35,200 nt of DNA, taken from contig JAAWHL010000019.1 of NCBI GenBank assembly GCA_022795855.1, positions 1 through 35,200 of the forward strand, in the 5' to 3' direction. A program made the translations under genes and the position numbers. Positions 1 to 8,093 of the stretch are shown piece after piece. The notes under the pieces were generated by a model, which was given only the letters and a program-made list of their open reading frames with translations, was not told the DNA's origin and did no database searches. The DNA comes from Lawsonibacter sp. (GTDB lineage Bacteria > Bacillota > Clostridia > Oscillospirales > Oscillospiraceae). Every line of letters starts with the position of its first letter. Position 1 is the first letter of the stretch.

Positions 1-18
1 ACCCGCCCCGGGGCGGGT
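1..18. terminator. GC-rich palindrome at the window edge, possible terminator of the glmM operon
   Basis: ACCCGCC CCGG GGCGGGT is a perfect 7-bp stem. It lies 29 bases beyond the stop of the minus-strand kinase gene, the usual place for a terminator. The T tract that would follow on the minus strand lies outside the window, so the call is tentative. Confidence 0.4.
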
Positions 19-46
19 ATCCGCTTTGTAATATAGGGCTGAAACT

Positions 47-571
47 CTACAAAACGGAGAACGCGCGGGCCTGAAATATCCGGTCCAGCAGAGCCAGGAA
101 CGCCGTCTCCGTCTCCTCCAGGGGGAGGCGGTTGTCGTAGGTGTAGTCGTAGGGATAGCCGGCCACGTTGTCGTCGGAGGGGTTCCGGTAGACGCGGGCC
201 GCCCGGGCGGAATTGGTAATCAGCAGCGTCGCCGCCCGCCCGGACAGGGCGGCCGCAAAGCGGGCGATCTCCTCCGGCTCCCGGATGTGGACGAACAGCA
301 CCTCCTCCTCCCCCTCCAGAAACCGGCGGTACTCCTCCAGAATATAGCGGAAGCACAGGTCGTTGTACCCGGTGAACAGGGCCTTCAAGTCGGACAGCAG
401 GCGGCGGGACCGGTCGTCCTTCTCCCCGTTCCAGCCCCCCGTCCGGGCCACGGCCTTGACCGGCTCGGCCGAGGAGACGTTGCGCACCCGGTACTTCCCC
501 GCCGCGAACGCGCACAGGGTGTCCTTGCCTACCCCTCCGGCGCCGTTAATCACTACAGCCAGCTTCTTCAC
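47..571 (-). CDS. P-loop nucleotide kinase-like protein (function unassigned)
   Basis: A 174-residue protein with a Walker A loop near its N-terminus (residues 10-18, GAGGVGKDT) and a later IREPEE segment. Together these resemble dNMP-kinase or adenylate-kinase-like P-loop folds. The KD after the loop glycine is typical of small-metabolite and nucleotide kinases rather than GTPases. I chose the GTG start at 571 because it overlaps the glmM stop as GTGA, a classic coupled junction; a longer upstream reading frame is proline/glycine-rich shadow sequence. It is the last gene of the minus-strand GlmU-like, glmM, kinase operon, so it is probably co-transcribed with amino-sugar activation. The substrate cannot be told from the sequence; deoxynucleoside monophosphate or a sugar/mevalonate phosphate are both possible. 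Confidence 0.7.
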   Translation of the reverse strand: MKKLAVVINGAGGVGKDTLCAFAAGKYRVRNVSSAEPVKAVARTGGWNGEKDDRSRRLLSDLKALFTGYNDLCFRYILEEYRRFLEGEEEVLFVHIREPEEIARFAAALSGRAATLLITNSARAARVYRNPSDDNVAGYPYDYTYDNRLPLEETETAFLALLDRIFQARAFSVL

Positions 572-1935
572 GGGGCCTCGTACCCCCGGCGGCGGATGGC
601 CTCCGCCACCCGGTCCGTCAGCTCCCGGCACTGCGCCTCGGTCTCGGCTTCCACCATAACCCGCACCAGGGGCTCGGTGCCCGACTCCCGCACCAGAATG
701 CGGCCGGAGTCCCCCAGCTCCCCGGCGGCCGCCTGGACGGCGGCCTTGACCTCCGGGTCCTCCTGGGCAGCCCGCTTGTCCGTCACCCGCACGTTGACCA
801 GCACCTGGGGATAGATGGTCACCGGCTCGGCCAAACGGCTCAGGGGCAGCTTTTTGGCCAGCATGACCTCCAGAATCTTCAGCGAGGTGAGGATTCCGTC
901 CCCCGTCCGGGCGTACTTGGAGAAGATGATATGCCCCGACTGCTCCCCGCCGATACGGTTCCCGCAGCGCACCATGTGCTCATAGACATATTTGTCCCCG
1001 ACCGCGGTCTTCACATAGTCGATGCCCGCCCGGTCCAGCGCCTTGTACAGGCCGAAGTTGGACATGACGGTAGTGACCACCGTGTTGGTAATCAGCTTGC
1101 CCCGCTCCTTCATGTACACGCTGTACAGATACATGATTTTGTCCCCGTCCACCAGCTGTCCGTGCTCATCCACGGCCAGGCAGCGGTCCGCGTCCCCGTC
1201 ATAGGCAAAGCCCGCGTCCATGCCCTGCTCCCTGACGTACTTCTGAAGGCCCTCGATGTGGGTGGATCCGGCGTTTAAGTTGATGTTCAGCCCGTCCGGA
1301 CGGTCGTTGAGCACATGCACCTCGGCCCCCAGCGCCCGGAACACGCCGGGCGCGATGGACCAGGCGCTGCCGTTGGCGCAGTCCAGGGCAATCTTTTTCC
1401 CCTTGAAGGAGTACATGGCCAGGGAAATCAGATACCCGATGTACCGGTTCCGGCCGGCGGCGTGGTCCACCACCCGGCCCACGTCCTCCCCCACCGCCAG
1501 GGGCAGCTCGTCCCAGCGGCGGCCGTCCACCTCCAGGCAGCCGTCCAGATAGGCCTCCACCAGGGCGATGGTCTCCTCGTCCATCTTCTCCCCCTCCCGG
1601 TTGAGCAGCTTGATGCCGTTGTCCCAGAAGGGGTTGTGGCTGGCAGAAATCATCACGCCGCAGTCAAATTCCTCCGTCCGGGTCACGTAGGACACCGACG
1701 GGGTGGTGGTGACGTGGAGCAGGTACACGTCCGCCCCGGAGGCGGTCAGCCCGGCGCTCAGGGCGTACTCCAGCATATAGCTGGAGCGGCGGGTGTCCTT
1801 GCCCACCACAACGCTGGCCCGGCCCTCCCGGCCGTAGTACCAGCCCAGAAAGCGGCCCACCTGAAAGGCGTGGGCGGCGGTCAGGCCCTCGTTGGCCTTG
1901 CCGCGGAAACCGTCCGTTCCAAAATATTTTCCCAT
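568..1935 (-). CDS. glmM: Phosphoglucosamine mutase
   Basis: Converts glucosamine-6-phosphate to glucosamine-1-phosphate in the cytoplasm, on the path to UDP-GlcNAc for peptidoglycan. The 455 residues match the family length (about 445-460). Visible landmarks in order: GTDGFRG at residues 6-12, the phosphoserine loop ISASHNP with catalytic Ser99, the Mg-binding DGDADR at 246-251, the sugar-binding GEQSGH loop, and the C-terminal phosphate loop RESGTEP. The start at 1935 is an ATG preceded by GAAAGGGGAA. The gene begins 2 bases after the stop of the upstream beta-helix gene and ends in a 4-base GTGA overlap with the kinase gene, so the three form a tight operon. A phosphomannomutase is the alternative, but the N-terminal GTDGFRG and overall pattern favour GlmM. 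Confidence 0.93.
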   Translation of the reverse strand: MGKYFGTDGFRGKANEGLTAAHAFQVGRFLGWYYGREGRASVVVGKDTRRSSYMLEYALSAGLTASGADVYLLHVTTTPSVSYVTRTEEFDCGVMISASHNPFWDNGIKLLNREGEKMDEETIALVEAYLDGCLEVDGRRWDELPLAVGEDVGRVVDHAAGRNRYIGYLISLAMYSFKGKKIALDCANGSAWSIAPGVFRALGAEVHVLNDRPDGLNINLNAGSTHIEGLQKYVREQGMDAGFAYDGDADRCLAVDEHGQLVDGDKIMYLYSVYMKERGKLITNTVVTTVMSNFGLYKALDRAGIDYVKTAVGDKYVYEHMVRCGNRIGGEQSGHIIFSKYARTGDGILTSLKILEVMLAKKLPLSRLAEPVTIYPQVLVNVRVTDKRAAQEDPEVKAAVQAAAGELGDSGRILVRESGTEPLVRVMVEAETEAQCRELTDRVAEAIRRRGYEAP

Positions 1936-1937
1936 GG

Positions 1938-2609
1938 TTATTCCCCTTTCCCGGTCCTGGAGACGATAACGCCGCCGGTCTTATAGATGCTGTCCGGGGG
2001 CACCGTCCCCCGCACGCAGGAGACCGGGTAGACGCTGCATCCCCGGCCCAGCACACAGCCCGGATTCAGGACGCTGTTGCACCCCACCTCCACCCGGTCC
2101 CCCAGGATGGCCCCGAACTTTTTCCGTCCGGTGGGGATTGCCTCCGGCCCGTTTTTTACCGAGACCGGGGTCTTGTCGGATTTGACGTTGGAGGTGATGG
2201 ACCCGGCCCCCATGTGGCTGCGGTAGCCCAGAATGGAGTCGCCCACATAGTTGTAGTGGGGGGTCTGCACACGGTCAAACAGAATGACGTTCTTCAGCTC
2301 CACCGAGTTGCCCACCACGCAGTCCTCCCCCACCAGGGCGCTGCCCCGGACAAAGGCGCAGTGGCGCACCTCCGTGCGGGGGCCGATGATGCAGGGCGCG
2401 CCCAGAAAGGCGGTGGGGGCCACCCGGGCAGTGGTATGTACCCAGACCTGCGGCTGGACCTGGACATAGTCCTCCGGAAGGGAGGGGCCCAGGGTAAGAA
2501 TCAGCTCCTTGATGCCGTCCAGGGCCTGCCAGGGGTACAAAAACCCGGCCAGGTACTCCCCGGCCAAGGTATGAGACAAATCCAGCAGACTTTTCGTTTC
2601 CAATTGCAT
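1938..2609 (-). CDS. Left-handed beta-helix acyltransferase-like protein resembling the C-terminal half of GlmU
   Basis: A 223-residue hexapeptide-repeat protein. After a roughly 55-residue N-terminal region come repeated I/V-G-x-x coils (for example APCIIGPRTEV, VGEDCVVGNSVE), then YVGDSILG and GAGSITSN, which mirror the GlmU acetyltransferase segment containing the glucosamine-1-phosphate site. The uridyltransferase (Rossmann) half of GlmU is absent. It is often annotated as a UDP-GlcNAc pyrophosphorylase-related protein, but only the beta-helix is present here. It is first in an operon with glmM, so a role in acetylating or binding glucosamine-1-phosphate is a reasonable inference. A strong promoter lies just upstream on the minus strand. 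Confidence 0.75.
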   Translation of the reverse strand: MQLETKSLLDLSHTLAGEYLAGFLYPWQALDGIKELILTLGPSLPEDYVQVQPQVWVHTTARVAPTAFLGAPCIIGPRTEVRHCAFVRGSALVGEDCVVGNSVELKNVILFDRVQTPHYNYVGDSILGYRSHMGAGSITSNVKSDKTPVSVKNGPEAIPTGRKKFGAILGDRVEVGCNSVLNPGCVLGRGCSVYPVSCVRGTVPPDSIYKTGGVIVSRTGKGE

Positions 2610-2663
2610 GTAAGTTACCTGCTTTCCCTCAGATTACGCGCCGCAAAAGAGGCTCTACCCTTT

Positions 2664-2692
2664 ATTATAGCACGCCGGCCGGGGGAATACAA
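2664..2692 (-). promoter_or_regulatory. Sigma-A type promoter of the glmU-like/glmM operon
   Basis: On the minus strand, TTGTAT, a 17-base spacer and TATAAT precede the beta-helix gene by about 55 bases. Spacing and -10 box are consensus. Confidence 0.65.
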
Positions 2693-2790
2693 CACGGAAA
2701 GGGCGGCTGATGCGGAAATCCGTTTCGCCGCGGACCGGGCGCGGCGGCCCCGGCGCGCCGCCGGCCCCTTCCCCGCCGCTTGTTTTCCCG

Positions 2791-2819
2791 TTGCTATTTC
2801 CACAGATTGGTGATAAAAT
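2791..2819 (+). promoter_or_regulatory. Sigma-A type promoter of the alanine-racemase-like gene cluster
   Basis: TTGCTA, a 17-base spacer and TAAAAT lie 75 bases upstream of the ATG at 2894. Together with the minus-strand promoter at 2664-2692 this makes a divergent promoter pair in the 284-base gap; nothing else is evident in that gap. Confidence 0.6.
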
Positions 2820-2893
2820 AGGGTGTCACCTGGTTACAATGGACGGGGGCGGCCGCCGCTCCCGCGCCTGGACAGAGAGAAGGGAGCGTCACC

Positions 2894-3958
2894 ATGCGCA
2901 AGCTCATCATCAAAAAGGCCGCTGTCAAAAACAACATCAAGGTGGTCAAGGAGCGTTCGGGCAGCGCGGCGGTCTACGCGGTGCTGTCGGGAGACGGCGG
3001 CGGGGCGGGCATTGTGCCCCTGGCCCGGCTGCTGCGGGACGAGGGCATCCGCCGCTTTGCCGTGAGCGAGGTATCCGAGGCCGAGGCGCTGCGCAAGGCC
3101 GGCTTTGTGGAGGAGGAGATCCTGATGCTCCGCTCCACCACCGACCGGGAGCAGCTGGAGCGGCTGGTAGACCTGAGCGTGGTGTGCACCATCTCCTCCG
3201 TGGACACGGGGATGGCCCTGAACGCCCTGGCGGAGAACCGCTCCACGGTGGCCGAGGCCCACATCCAGGTGGACACGGGGATGGGCTTCGGCGGCTTCCT
3301 GGTCAGCGAGCCGGAAAAAATCCTGCTGGCCTACCGCTCCCTGCCCAACGTGGCCCTGTCGGGCATCTATACGCAGATCCACGCCGCCCCCAAGGGGGAC
3401 GGCACCCAGACCCAGCTTCAGCAGTTCCACCAGGTGCTGGACGCCGTCCACGCCGCCGGGTTTGAGACGGGGACCGTTCACGCCGCCGGGTCCTACGCCC
3501 TGATGCACCGGGATCTGGCCCGCCTGGACGCGGTGCGGGCCGGGTCGGTGCTGCTGGGCCGGTGCCTGCGCACCGGCGACGACGGGCTGAGCACGGTGGG
3601 CACCGGCGAGGTCGGCATCTCCGAGGTGCGCTGGCTGCCCAAGGGGCACACCGTCGGGGTGGACAAGCCCGTCGCGCTGAAAAAGCCCACCCGGGTGGCG
3701 GTGCTGCCGGTGGGCTATCAGAACGGCTTCGGCATCGAGCGGCCCAGGCAGGGCGGCTTCTGGGCCATGGCGGCCCAGTGGCGCAGGCAGCGCCGGGCGT
3801 TTGTCCTCATCGGCGGGCAGCGGGCCCGGGTCATCGGCCGCATCGGCGCCACCGAAACGGTGGTCAATGTCACCAGCCTGAAGTGCTCCGCCGGGGACGC
3901 CGCCTGCTTCGACCTGGACCCCCTCTTCGCCCGGGGCTTTTCGGTGGAGTACCGGTAG
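2894..3958 (+). CDS. Alanine-racemase fold protein lacking the PLP-binding lysine (probable pseudoenzyme)
   Basis: 354 residues laid out like alanine racemase: N-terminal barrel, VDTGMG (126-131), the VRAG arginine (Arg215), and the C-terminal LPVGYQNG with Tyr275. The segment that should be AVVKANAYGHG is AVLSGDGGGAG (29-39), so Ser32 occupies the position of the PLP Schiff-base lysine, and the tyrosine and histidine of that motif are also gone. The C-terminal CMDQ loop reads GATE (318-321). From family knowledge, loss of the lysine should abolish PLP chemistry. AGAAGGGAG precedes the ATG. It heads the plus-strand cluster with a D-Asp ligase-like gene and a racemase. A binding, scaffold or regulatory role for D-amino acids is inference; decay is unlikely because the frame is intact and well conserved elsewhere. 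Confidence 0.8.
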   Translation: MRKLIIKKAAVKNNIKVVKERSGSAAVYAVLSGDGGGAGIVPLARLLRDEGIRRFAVSEVSEAEALRKAGFVEEEILMLRSTTDREQLERLVDLSVVCTISSVDTGMALNALAENRSTVAEAHIQVDTGMGFGGFLVSEPEKILLAYRSLPNVALSGIYTQIHAAPKGDGTQTQLQQFHQVLDAVHAAGFETGTVHAAGSYALMHRDLARLDAVRAGSVLLGRCLRTGDDGLSTVGTGEVGISEVRWLPKGHTVGVDKPVALKKPTRVAVLPVGYQNGFGIERPRQGGFWAMAAQWRRQRRAFVLIGGQRARVIGRIGATETVVNVTSLKCSAGDAACFDLDPLFARGFSVEYR

Positions 3959-3960
3959 CT

Positions 3961-4341
3961 ATGGACTGTTTTTCACAGGGCGCCCGGCTCAAAGCCCGTT
4001 TGCAGGACGCCTACGGCACGCCGGCGGAGCGCCTCTGGGCCAAGTTTCCCGATTACGCCGTCTTCCGGCATCCGATGAGCGGCAAATGGTACGCCGCCTT
4101 CCTCTCCGTTCCCCGAAACAGGCTGGGGCTTGAGGGGGACCGGACGGCGGACATTTTGGACGTAAAATGCAGCCCGCTTATGATAGGGACGCTGCTGTCC
4201 GAGCCGGGGTTTTTCCCCGCGTACCATATGAATAAAAGCACCTGGATTTCCATTCTGCTGGACGGGCCGGTCCCGGACGACACCATCCTTTCCCTGCTGA
4301 GCCTGAGTTATGATTCCGTGTCCCCGAAACGCAGAAAATAA
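3961..4341 (+). CDS. YjbR/MmcQ-family (DUF419) small protein
   Basis: A 126-residue protein with the family's CyaY-like layout. It has an N-terminal helix, the FPDYAVFRHPMSGKWYA strand-turn segment, then DILDVKCSPL and a PAYHMNKSTWISILLDG segment that matches the MNK.HW.s..ldg signature. These proteins are small cytoplasmic, possibly DNA-binding, and of unknown role. The ATG lies two bases after the stop of the racemase-like gene, so translation is likely coupled. The product ends 23 bases before the ATP-grasp gene. No cell-wall role is known; the position suggests co-transcription only. Confidence 0.8.
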   Translation: MDCFSQGARLKARLQDAYGTPAERLWAKFPDYAVFRHPMSGKWYAAFLSVPRNRLGLEGDRTADILDVKCSPLMIGTLLSEPGFFPAYHMNKSTWISILLDGPVPDDTILSLLSLSYDSVSPKRRK

Positions 4342-4364
4342 GCCGTCAAAAAGAGGTCTTTCTC

Positions 4365-5576
4365 ATGTCCGTTTCTTTCCAGCCGCTGCTCTTTGGCGGC
4401 GACATCAACGTATACAGCGTGGCCCGGGCCTTTCACGAGGCCTACGGGGTGAAAAGCGTGGCCTTCGGCAAATACAACACCTTCCCCTGCGCCTACAGCT
4501 CCATTATCGACTACCGGGTCTGCCGGGACAACGACGTGCCGGAGGTGTTTCTCTCCAACGCAGAGGCGGTGTGCCGGGAATTTGCCGGAAAGACGGTGCT
4601 GGTCATCGGCTGCGGGGAGAACTATGTGCAGCTGGCCTCCCGCTTTCGGGACCGCCTGCCCGCCAACGCCGTGGCCCCCTATATTGACGAGGCGCTGCTC
4701 AACCGGCTGATTAACAAGGAGCATTTCTACCAGCTGTGCGACCAATACGGCCTGGACCACCCGGCCACCTTCATCTATGAAAAGTCCATGGGGCACGGCT
4801 TCACCCTGCCCTTCTGCCCCCCCTACGTGGCCAAGCCCGCCGACAGCGTGGCCTATTGGCAGCACGAGTTTGAGGGCATTAAAAAGGTCTATATCTGCCA
4901 GAGCCGGGAGGAGCTGCTCTCCGCCCTGGACGCGGTGTACGCCGCCGGCTACCCCGGCCACATGGTACTCCAGGAGTTCATCCCCGGGGACGACACCTAC
5001 ATGCGGGTGATGACCAGCTACTCCGACCGGAACGGCCGCGTGGCCCTGATGTGCCTGGGCCATGTGCTGCTGGAGGAGCACTCCCCCTACGGCATCGGCA
5101 ACTACGCCGTCATTATGACCGAGCACGACCGGGAGCTGTCCCTGAAAATCCGGGACCTGCTGGAGGCCCTGCACTACACCGGCTTCTCCAACGTGGACAT
5201 CAAGTACGACAGCCGGGACGGGAAGTACAAGCTCTTTGAAATCAACTGCCGCCAGGGCCGCAGCAACTACTACGTCACCGGCGCGGGGCACAGCATCGCC
5301 CGGCTGGTGGTGGAGGACCGGCTGGAGCAGAAGGACCTCCCCCTGGTCATCACCGAGGAACGGTCCCTGTGGCGGATGGTGCCCAAGTGCGTGGCCTTCA
5401 AATTCATCCCCAGGGCCTACCACGCCCAGATGAAGCAGCTGCTCCGGGCCGGAGCGGCCTCCCACTCCCTGGAGTACCGCCGGGACTACACCCCCGGCCG
5501 CATCTGGCGGGTATGGAAAACCCATATCGGCAATATCGTGCGCTTCAACCGGCACAACAAGGTTCCCGAAAACTAG
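4365..5576 (+). CDS. ATP-grasp carboxylate-amine ligase resembling D-aspartate ligase
   Basis: A 403-residue ATP-grasp enzyme. The N-terminal domain starts FGGDINVYSVARAF, the ATP-binding segment has YVAKPAD with Lys157, then LQEFIPGDD (202-210), and the metal site FEINCRQGRS with Glu292 and Asn294. Overall layout and the start resemble D-aspartate ligases that attach D-Asp to the side chain of the third stem residue of peptidoglycan precursors via an acyl phosphate. AAGAGG precedes the ATG. An aspartate racemase gene follows, the same pairing known from Enterococcus faecium, which supports D-Asp as substrate. Other ATP-grasp peptide ligases remain possible. The stop TAG overlaps the left end of a 163-bp repeat element. 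Confidence 0.75.
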   Translation: MSVSFQPLLFGGDINVYSVARAFHEAYGVKSVAFGKYNTFPCAYSSIIDYRVCRDNDVPEVFLSNAEAVCREFAGKTVLVIGCGENYVQLASRFRDRLPANAVAPYIDEALLNRLINKEHFYQLCDQYGLDHPATFIYEKSMGHGFTLPFCPPYVAKPADSVAYWQHEFEGIKKVYICQSREELLSALDAVYAAGYPGHMVLQEFIPGDDTYMRVMTSYSDRNGRVALMCLGHVLLEEHSPYGIGNYAVIMTEHDRELSLKIRDLLEALHYTGFSNVDIKYDSRDGKYKLFEINCRQGRSNYYVTGAGHSIARLVVEDRLEQKDLPLVITEERSLWRMVPKCVAFKFIPRAYHAQMKQLLRAGAASHSLEYRRDYTPGRIWRVWKTHIGNIVRFNRHNKVPEN

Positions 5577-5738
5577 GCCTCGTTTGAAAAATGAAAATAT
5601 GACCTGACGCGGAGGATTTTACTGCCGGACAAGGCCGGCTTTTCGCCGGAATCCTGGGTGGATTCCAAGAAAAATCGGGGAAGTATGGCGGTAAAAGGCC
5701 CGCCGGTTGGGCGGATTGACCATTTTCAAACAGGCCCT
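5575..5738 (+). repeat. Dispersed 163-bp inverted-repeat element, copy 1
   Basis: Ends are AGGCCTCGTTTGAA and TTCAAACAGGCCCT, near-perfect inverted repeats. The interior has GGAATCC..GGATTCCAAGAAAA and GGCCCGCCGG blocks shared with two other copies in this window. There is no transposase, so MITE-like or REP-like. It starts on the stop codon of the ATP-grasp gene. Confidence 0.8.
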
Positions 5739-5809
5739 GGATCCCCGCCTGCTTCCCGGTATTCTGCGGAGCACCGGACACGTCAGGCGCAAAACAAAGT
5801 TCTGCACAA

Positions 5810-5850
5810 AAAGTTTTCTTTTGATTCTTTTCTTTTTCAAAAGAAAAGAA
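5810..5850 (+). repeat. AT-rich hairpin repeat, left partner
   Basis: AAAGTTTTCTTTTGATTC followed by a perfect 12-bp hairpin (TTCTTTTCTTTT, TC, AAAAGAAAAGAA). The same block occurs inverted at 6597-6643, so the racemase gene is bracketed. It lies 20 bases before the racemase start. Confidence 0.7.
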
Positions 5851-5870
5851 TGAACAACAGGGAGGTGTTT

Positions 5871-6587
5871 ATGGAATACCGTCTCGGCGTTCTGGGCGGC
5901 ATGGGCCCTCAGGCGACCAACACCTTTTATCAGTTCGTGATTGACTGCACCGACGCCGGCTCGGACCAGGAGCACGTCAACGCCCTGATTTTGTCGGACA
6001 GCGGGATGCCCGACCGGACCGCCGCCATCCTGGGCAGCGAGGAGGCCCGGGAGGCGGTCTACCGCCGGCTGCTGGCCGACGCGCGCCTGCTGGAGGGGGC
6101 CGGGTGCACGGTGATTGCGGTGCCCTGCAACACCTCCCATTTCTTTCTGGACCGGGTGCAGGAGCAAATCGGCGTCCCCATTCTCCACATGATCCGGGAG
6201 ACCGCCCGGTTTCTGGCCGCCCAGGGGCTGAAGCGCCCGGGCATTCTGGCCACCGACGGCACCATCCAAACCGGCCTCTACCAGAAGGAATTCGCCGCCG
6301 CAGGCATTCAGGCGGCCGTCCCCGCCCCCCAGACCCAGGAGCAGGTCATGTCCCTGATTTACGACGACATCAAGGCCGGCCGGGACGGCGACCCCCGGAA
6401 ATTTGCCCACATCCACCGGGACCTGCTGGCCCAGGGCTGCGACTGCGGCGTTCTGGCCTGTACCGAGCTGTCCGTCTTCGCCGACCGGCACCACCTGCCC
6501 CCCTTCTACACCGACGCCATGGCCGTCCTGGCCCAGCGCTCGGTGGAGGCCTGCCGCAGGCCCCTGCGGCGCTTCTTTATCAAGTGA
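5871..6587 (+). CDS. Aspartate/glutamate racemase family protein, probable aspartate racemase
   Basis: 238 residues, cofactor-independent Cys/Cys racemase fold. It has GVLGGMGPQAT at 6-16, the first catalytic cysteine in VPCNTSH (Cys86) and the second in ACTELS (Cys197). The GGMGP start and CTEL motif are characteristic of aspartate racemases (glutamate racemases start GVFDSG). GGGAGG precedes the ATG at 5871. It follows the D-Asp ligase-like gene, so supply of D-Asp for the ligase is the natural inference. The gene sits between two AT-rich hairpin repeats in inverted orientation and downstream of a MITE-like element, which suggests a separately acquired or re-shuffled cassette. Confidence 0.88.
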   Translation: MEYRLGVLGGMGPQATNTFYQFVIDCTDAGSDQEHVNALILSDSGMPDRTAAILGSEEAREAVYRRLLADARLLEGAGCTVIAVPCNTSHFFLDRVQEQIGVPILHMIRETARFLAAQGLKRPGILATDGTIQTGLYQKEFAAAGIQAAVPAPQTQEQVMSLIYDDIKAGRDGDPRKFAHIHRDLLAQGCDCGVLACTELSVFADRHHLPPFYTDAMAVLAQRSVEACRRPLRRFFIK

Positions 6588-6596
6588 CGGGAGCTG

Positions 6597-6643
6597 TTCT
6601 TTTCTTTTTTGAAAAAAAGAAAAGAACCAAAAGAAAAAACTTT
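6597..6643 (-). repeat. AT-rich hairpin repeat, right partner
   Basis: A hairpin of TTCTTTTCTTTTTT against AAAAAAAGAAAAGAA, then CCAAAAGAAAAAACTTT; in reverse complement it matches 5810-5850. It begins 10 bases after the racemase stop and may also act as a weak terminator. Confidence 0.7.
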
Positions 6644-6732
6644 GGGAAAAACTGTGTTTTTCCCCTGGGGATACCGCTCCTGCCTTCCCCGGGCGGAACG
6701 CAAGGGACATGCCTGACCGGGAGGCCTGCGCA

Positions 6733-8046
6733 ATGGAAAAAATCAAGGCGGACCCTCTGGCGCTCAACGCGATTTTTCATGCGGTGCTGAAGGGGCCAAG
6801 CACCACGCCGGACGACTTCGGGCGGGTCACGCTGGCGGACACCTTTTCCATAATTTACCACACCTTCCCCGACTGGGCGGAGGTCTCCCCGGGCGACTTC
6901 TCCATTCTGGGCCGGCTGGAGAACCTGCACACCCTGCACTTTCCCAACGACCCGGGCCGGCCGCCCATCCGGGTCAGCGATTTCTCCTTTCTCGCCCGGT
7001 GCCCCAGGCTGAAGCGGCTGGACGTGGCCCGCACCAATTTCTCCGACTGCTCCATCCTGCTCCGGCTGCCGCCCCTGAGCTATGTGCGCCTGCCCCAGAG
7101 GTCCCAGCTGACCCATCTGGAGGCGCTGGACCGGCTGCCCAAAAAGACCCGGGTGAGCTTTCTCGCCCCGCCCGCGCCCTGGCCCCCCTCCGCGCCCCCG
7201 TTCCCGCTCCCCAGAGCTCCCCGGGGCAGCGAAACGGCAAAGGCCATTCTGGCGGAGATCCAGCGGCAGACCGCCTGCCCCTGCTATGAAATCGAGCTCC
7301 GGCCCGGCGCCGCCCCCGGCCTGACGGACAGCAAGTTCGGCGGCCTGCCCTACTGGGACCCGGCCCTCCCCTATCCGGAGGACCGGAACGGGGAAAAGCT
7401 GATCCTGCTGGCCCAAATCAATTTTGACCAATTCCCCCCGGAACCTCCTCTGCCCCCGGGCGGGATGCTCCAGTTCTTCGCCGGAGGGGGCGATTTGTTC
7501 GGCATGGACTGGAGCTGCCCGGACCGGCCGGACGGGTTCCGGGTGGTTTACCACCGGCGCATCGACCCCTCCGTCACCCCGGAGCGGCTGGCCGCCCTGC
7601 ATCTTCCCACCCACCGGGAACCGGCTTACTTTCCGGTGCTCCGGGAGACGGCGGTCTCCCTGCGGCGCTCCACGGCCTGGATGGGGCCGGCGGACGGCCG
7701 CTTTGACGCCGTGTTCGCCCGGGCCTTTCAGGCCGTGACGGGGCGGGCCCCGGCGCAGGGGGAAAACTTTATGGACGTCCTGGGGGATGAGGACGTCCGG
7801 TTTCTGCTCGCGGCCCTGTCCGGCGGCGGGCACCGCCTGCTGGGTTATCCCAGCTTCACCCAGGGGGACCCCCGCCCGGCGGACAGCCCCTGCCGCGCCC
7901 TGCTGTTCCAGATGGACTCCGACTTTGCGGACGGCACAGACTATGTGATGTGGGGCGACGCCGGGGCGGGACACTTCTTTATCCGCCCGGAGGACCTGGA
8001 GCGCCGGGACTTCTCCCGGGTGTACTACACCTGGGACTGCGGATGA
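6733..8046 (+). CDS. YwqG-family (DUF1963) protein with an N-terminal leucine-rich region
   Basis: 437 residues from the ATG at 6733, which has GGGAGG eight bases before it; an ATG at 6709 in the same frame has a weaker site. Residues 45-155 contain repeated L..L.L segments (FSILGRLENLHTLHF, CPRLKRLDVA) like short leucine-rich repeats. The C-terminal 260 residues carry YwqG features: KFGGLPYWDPALPYPED, LLAQINFDQ, GMLQFF and a late GYPSFTQGDPR. The function of YwqG proteins is unknown. It lies 47 bases before murE-argB in the same direction. No signal peptide or membrane segment is visible, so cytoplasmic. Confidence 0.75.
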   Translation: MEKIKADPLALNAIFHAVLKGPSTTPDDFGRVTLADTFSIIYHTFPDWAEVSPGDFSILGRLENLHTLHFPNDPGRPPIRVSDFSFLARCPRLKRLDVARTNFSDCSILLRLPPLSYVRLPQRSQLTHLEALDRLPKKTRVSFLAPPAPWPPSAPPFPLPRAPRGSETAKAILAEIQRQTACPCYEIELRPGAAPGLTDSKFGGLPYWDPALPYPEDRNGEKLILLAQINFDQFPPEPPLPPGGMLQFFAGGGDLFGMDWSCPDRPDGFRVVYHRRIDPSVTPERLAALHLPTHREPAYFPVLRETAVSLRRSTAWMGPADGRFDAVFARAFQAVTGRAPAQGENFMDVLGDEDVRFLLAALSGGGHRLLGYPSFTQGDPRPADSPCRALLFQMDSDFADGTDYVMWGDAGAGHFFIRPEDLERRDFSRVYYTWDCG

Positions 8047-8093
8047 CAATCAGGACGCTGCGCCGGCAGCCGCCAAGAAACGAGGTAACGCCC

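Noticed and set aside
5619-6767. Long minus-strand frame over the aspartate racemase gene and repeat copy 1
   Set aside because: It is a shadow of a GC-rich gene with clear motifs on the other strand; the part over the repeat recurs over copy 2 simply because the DNA recurs.
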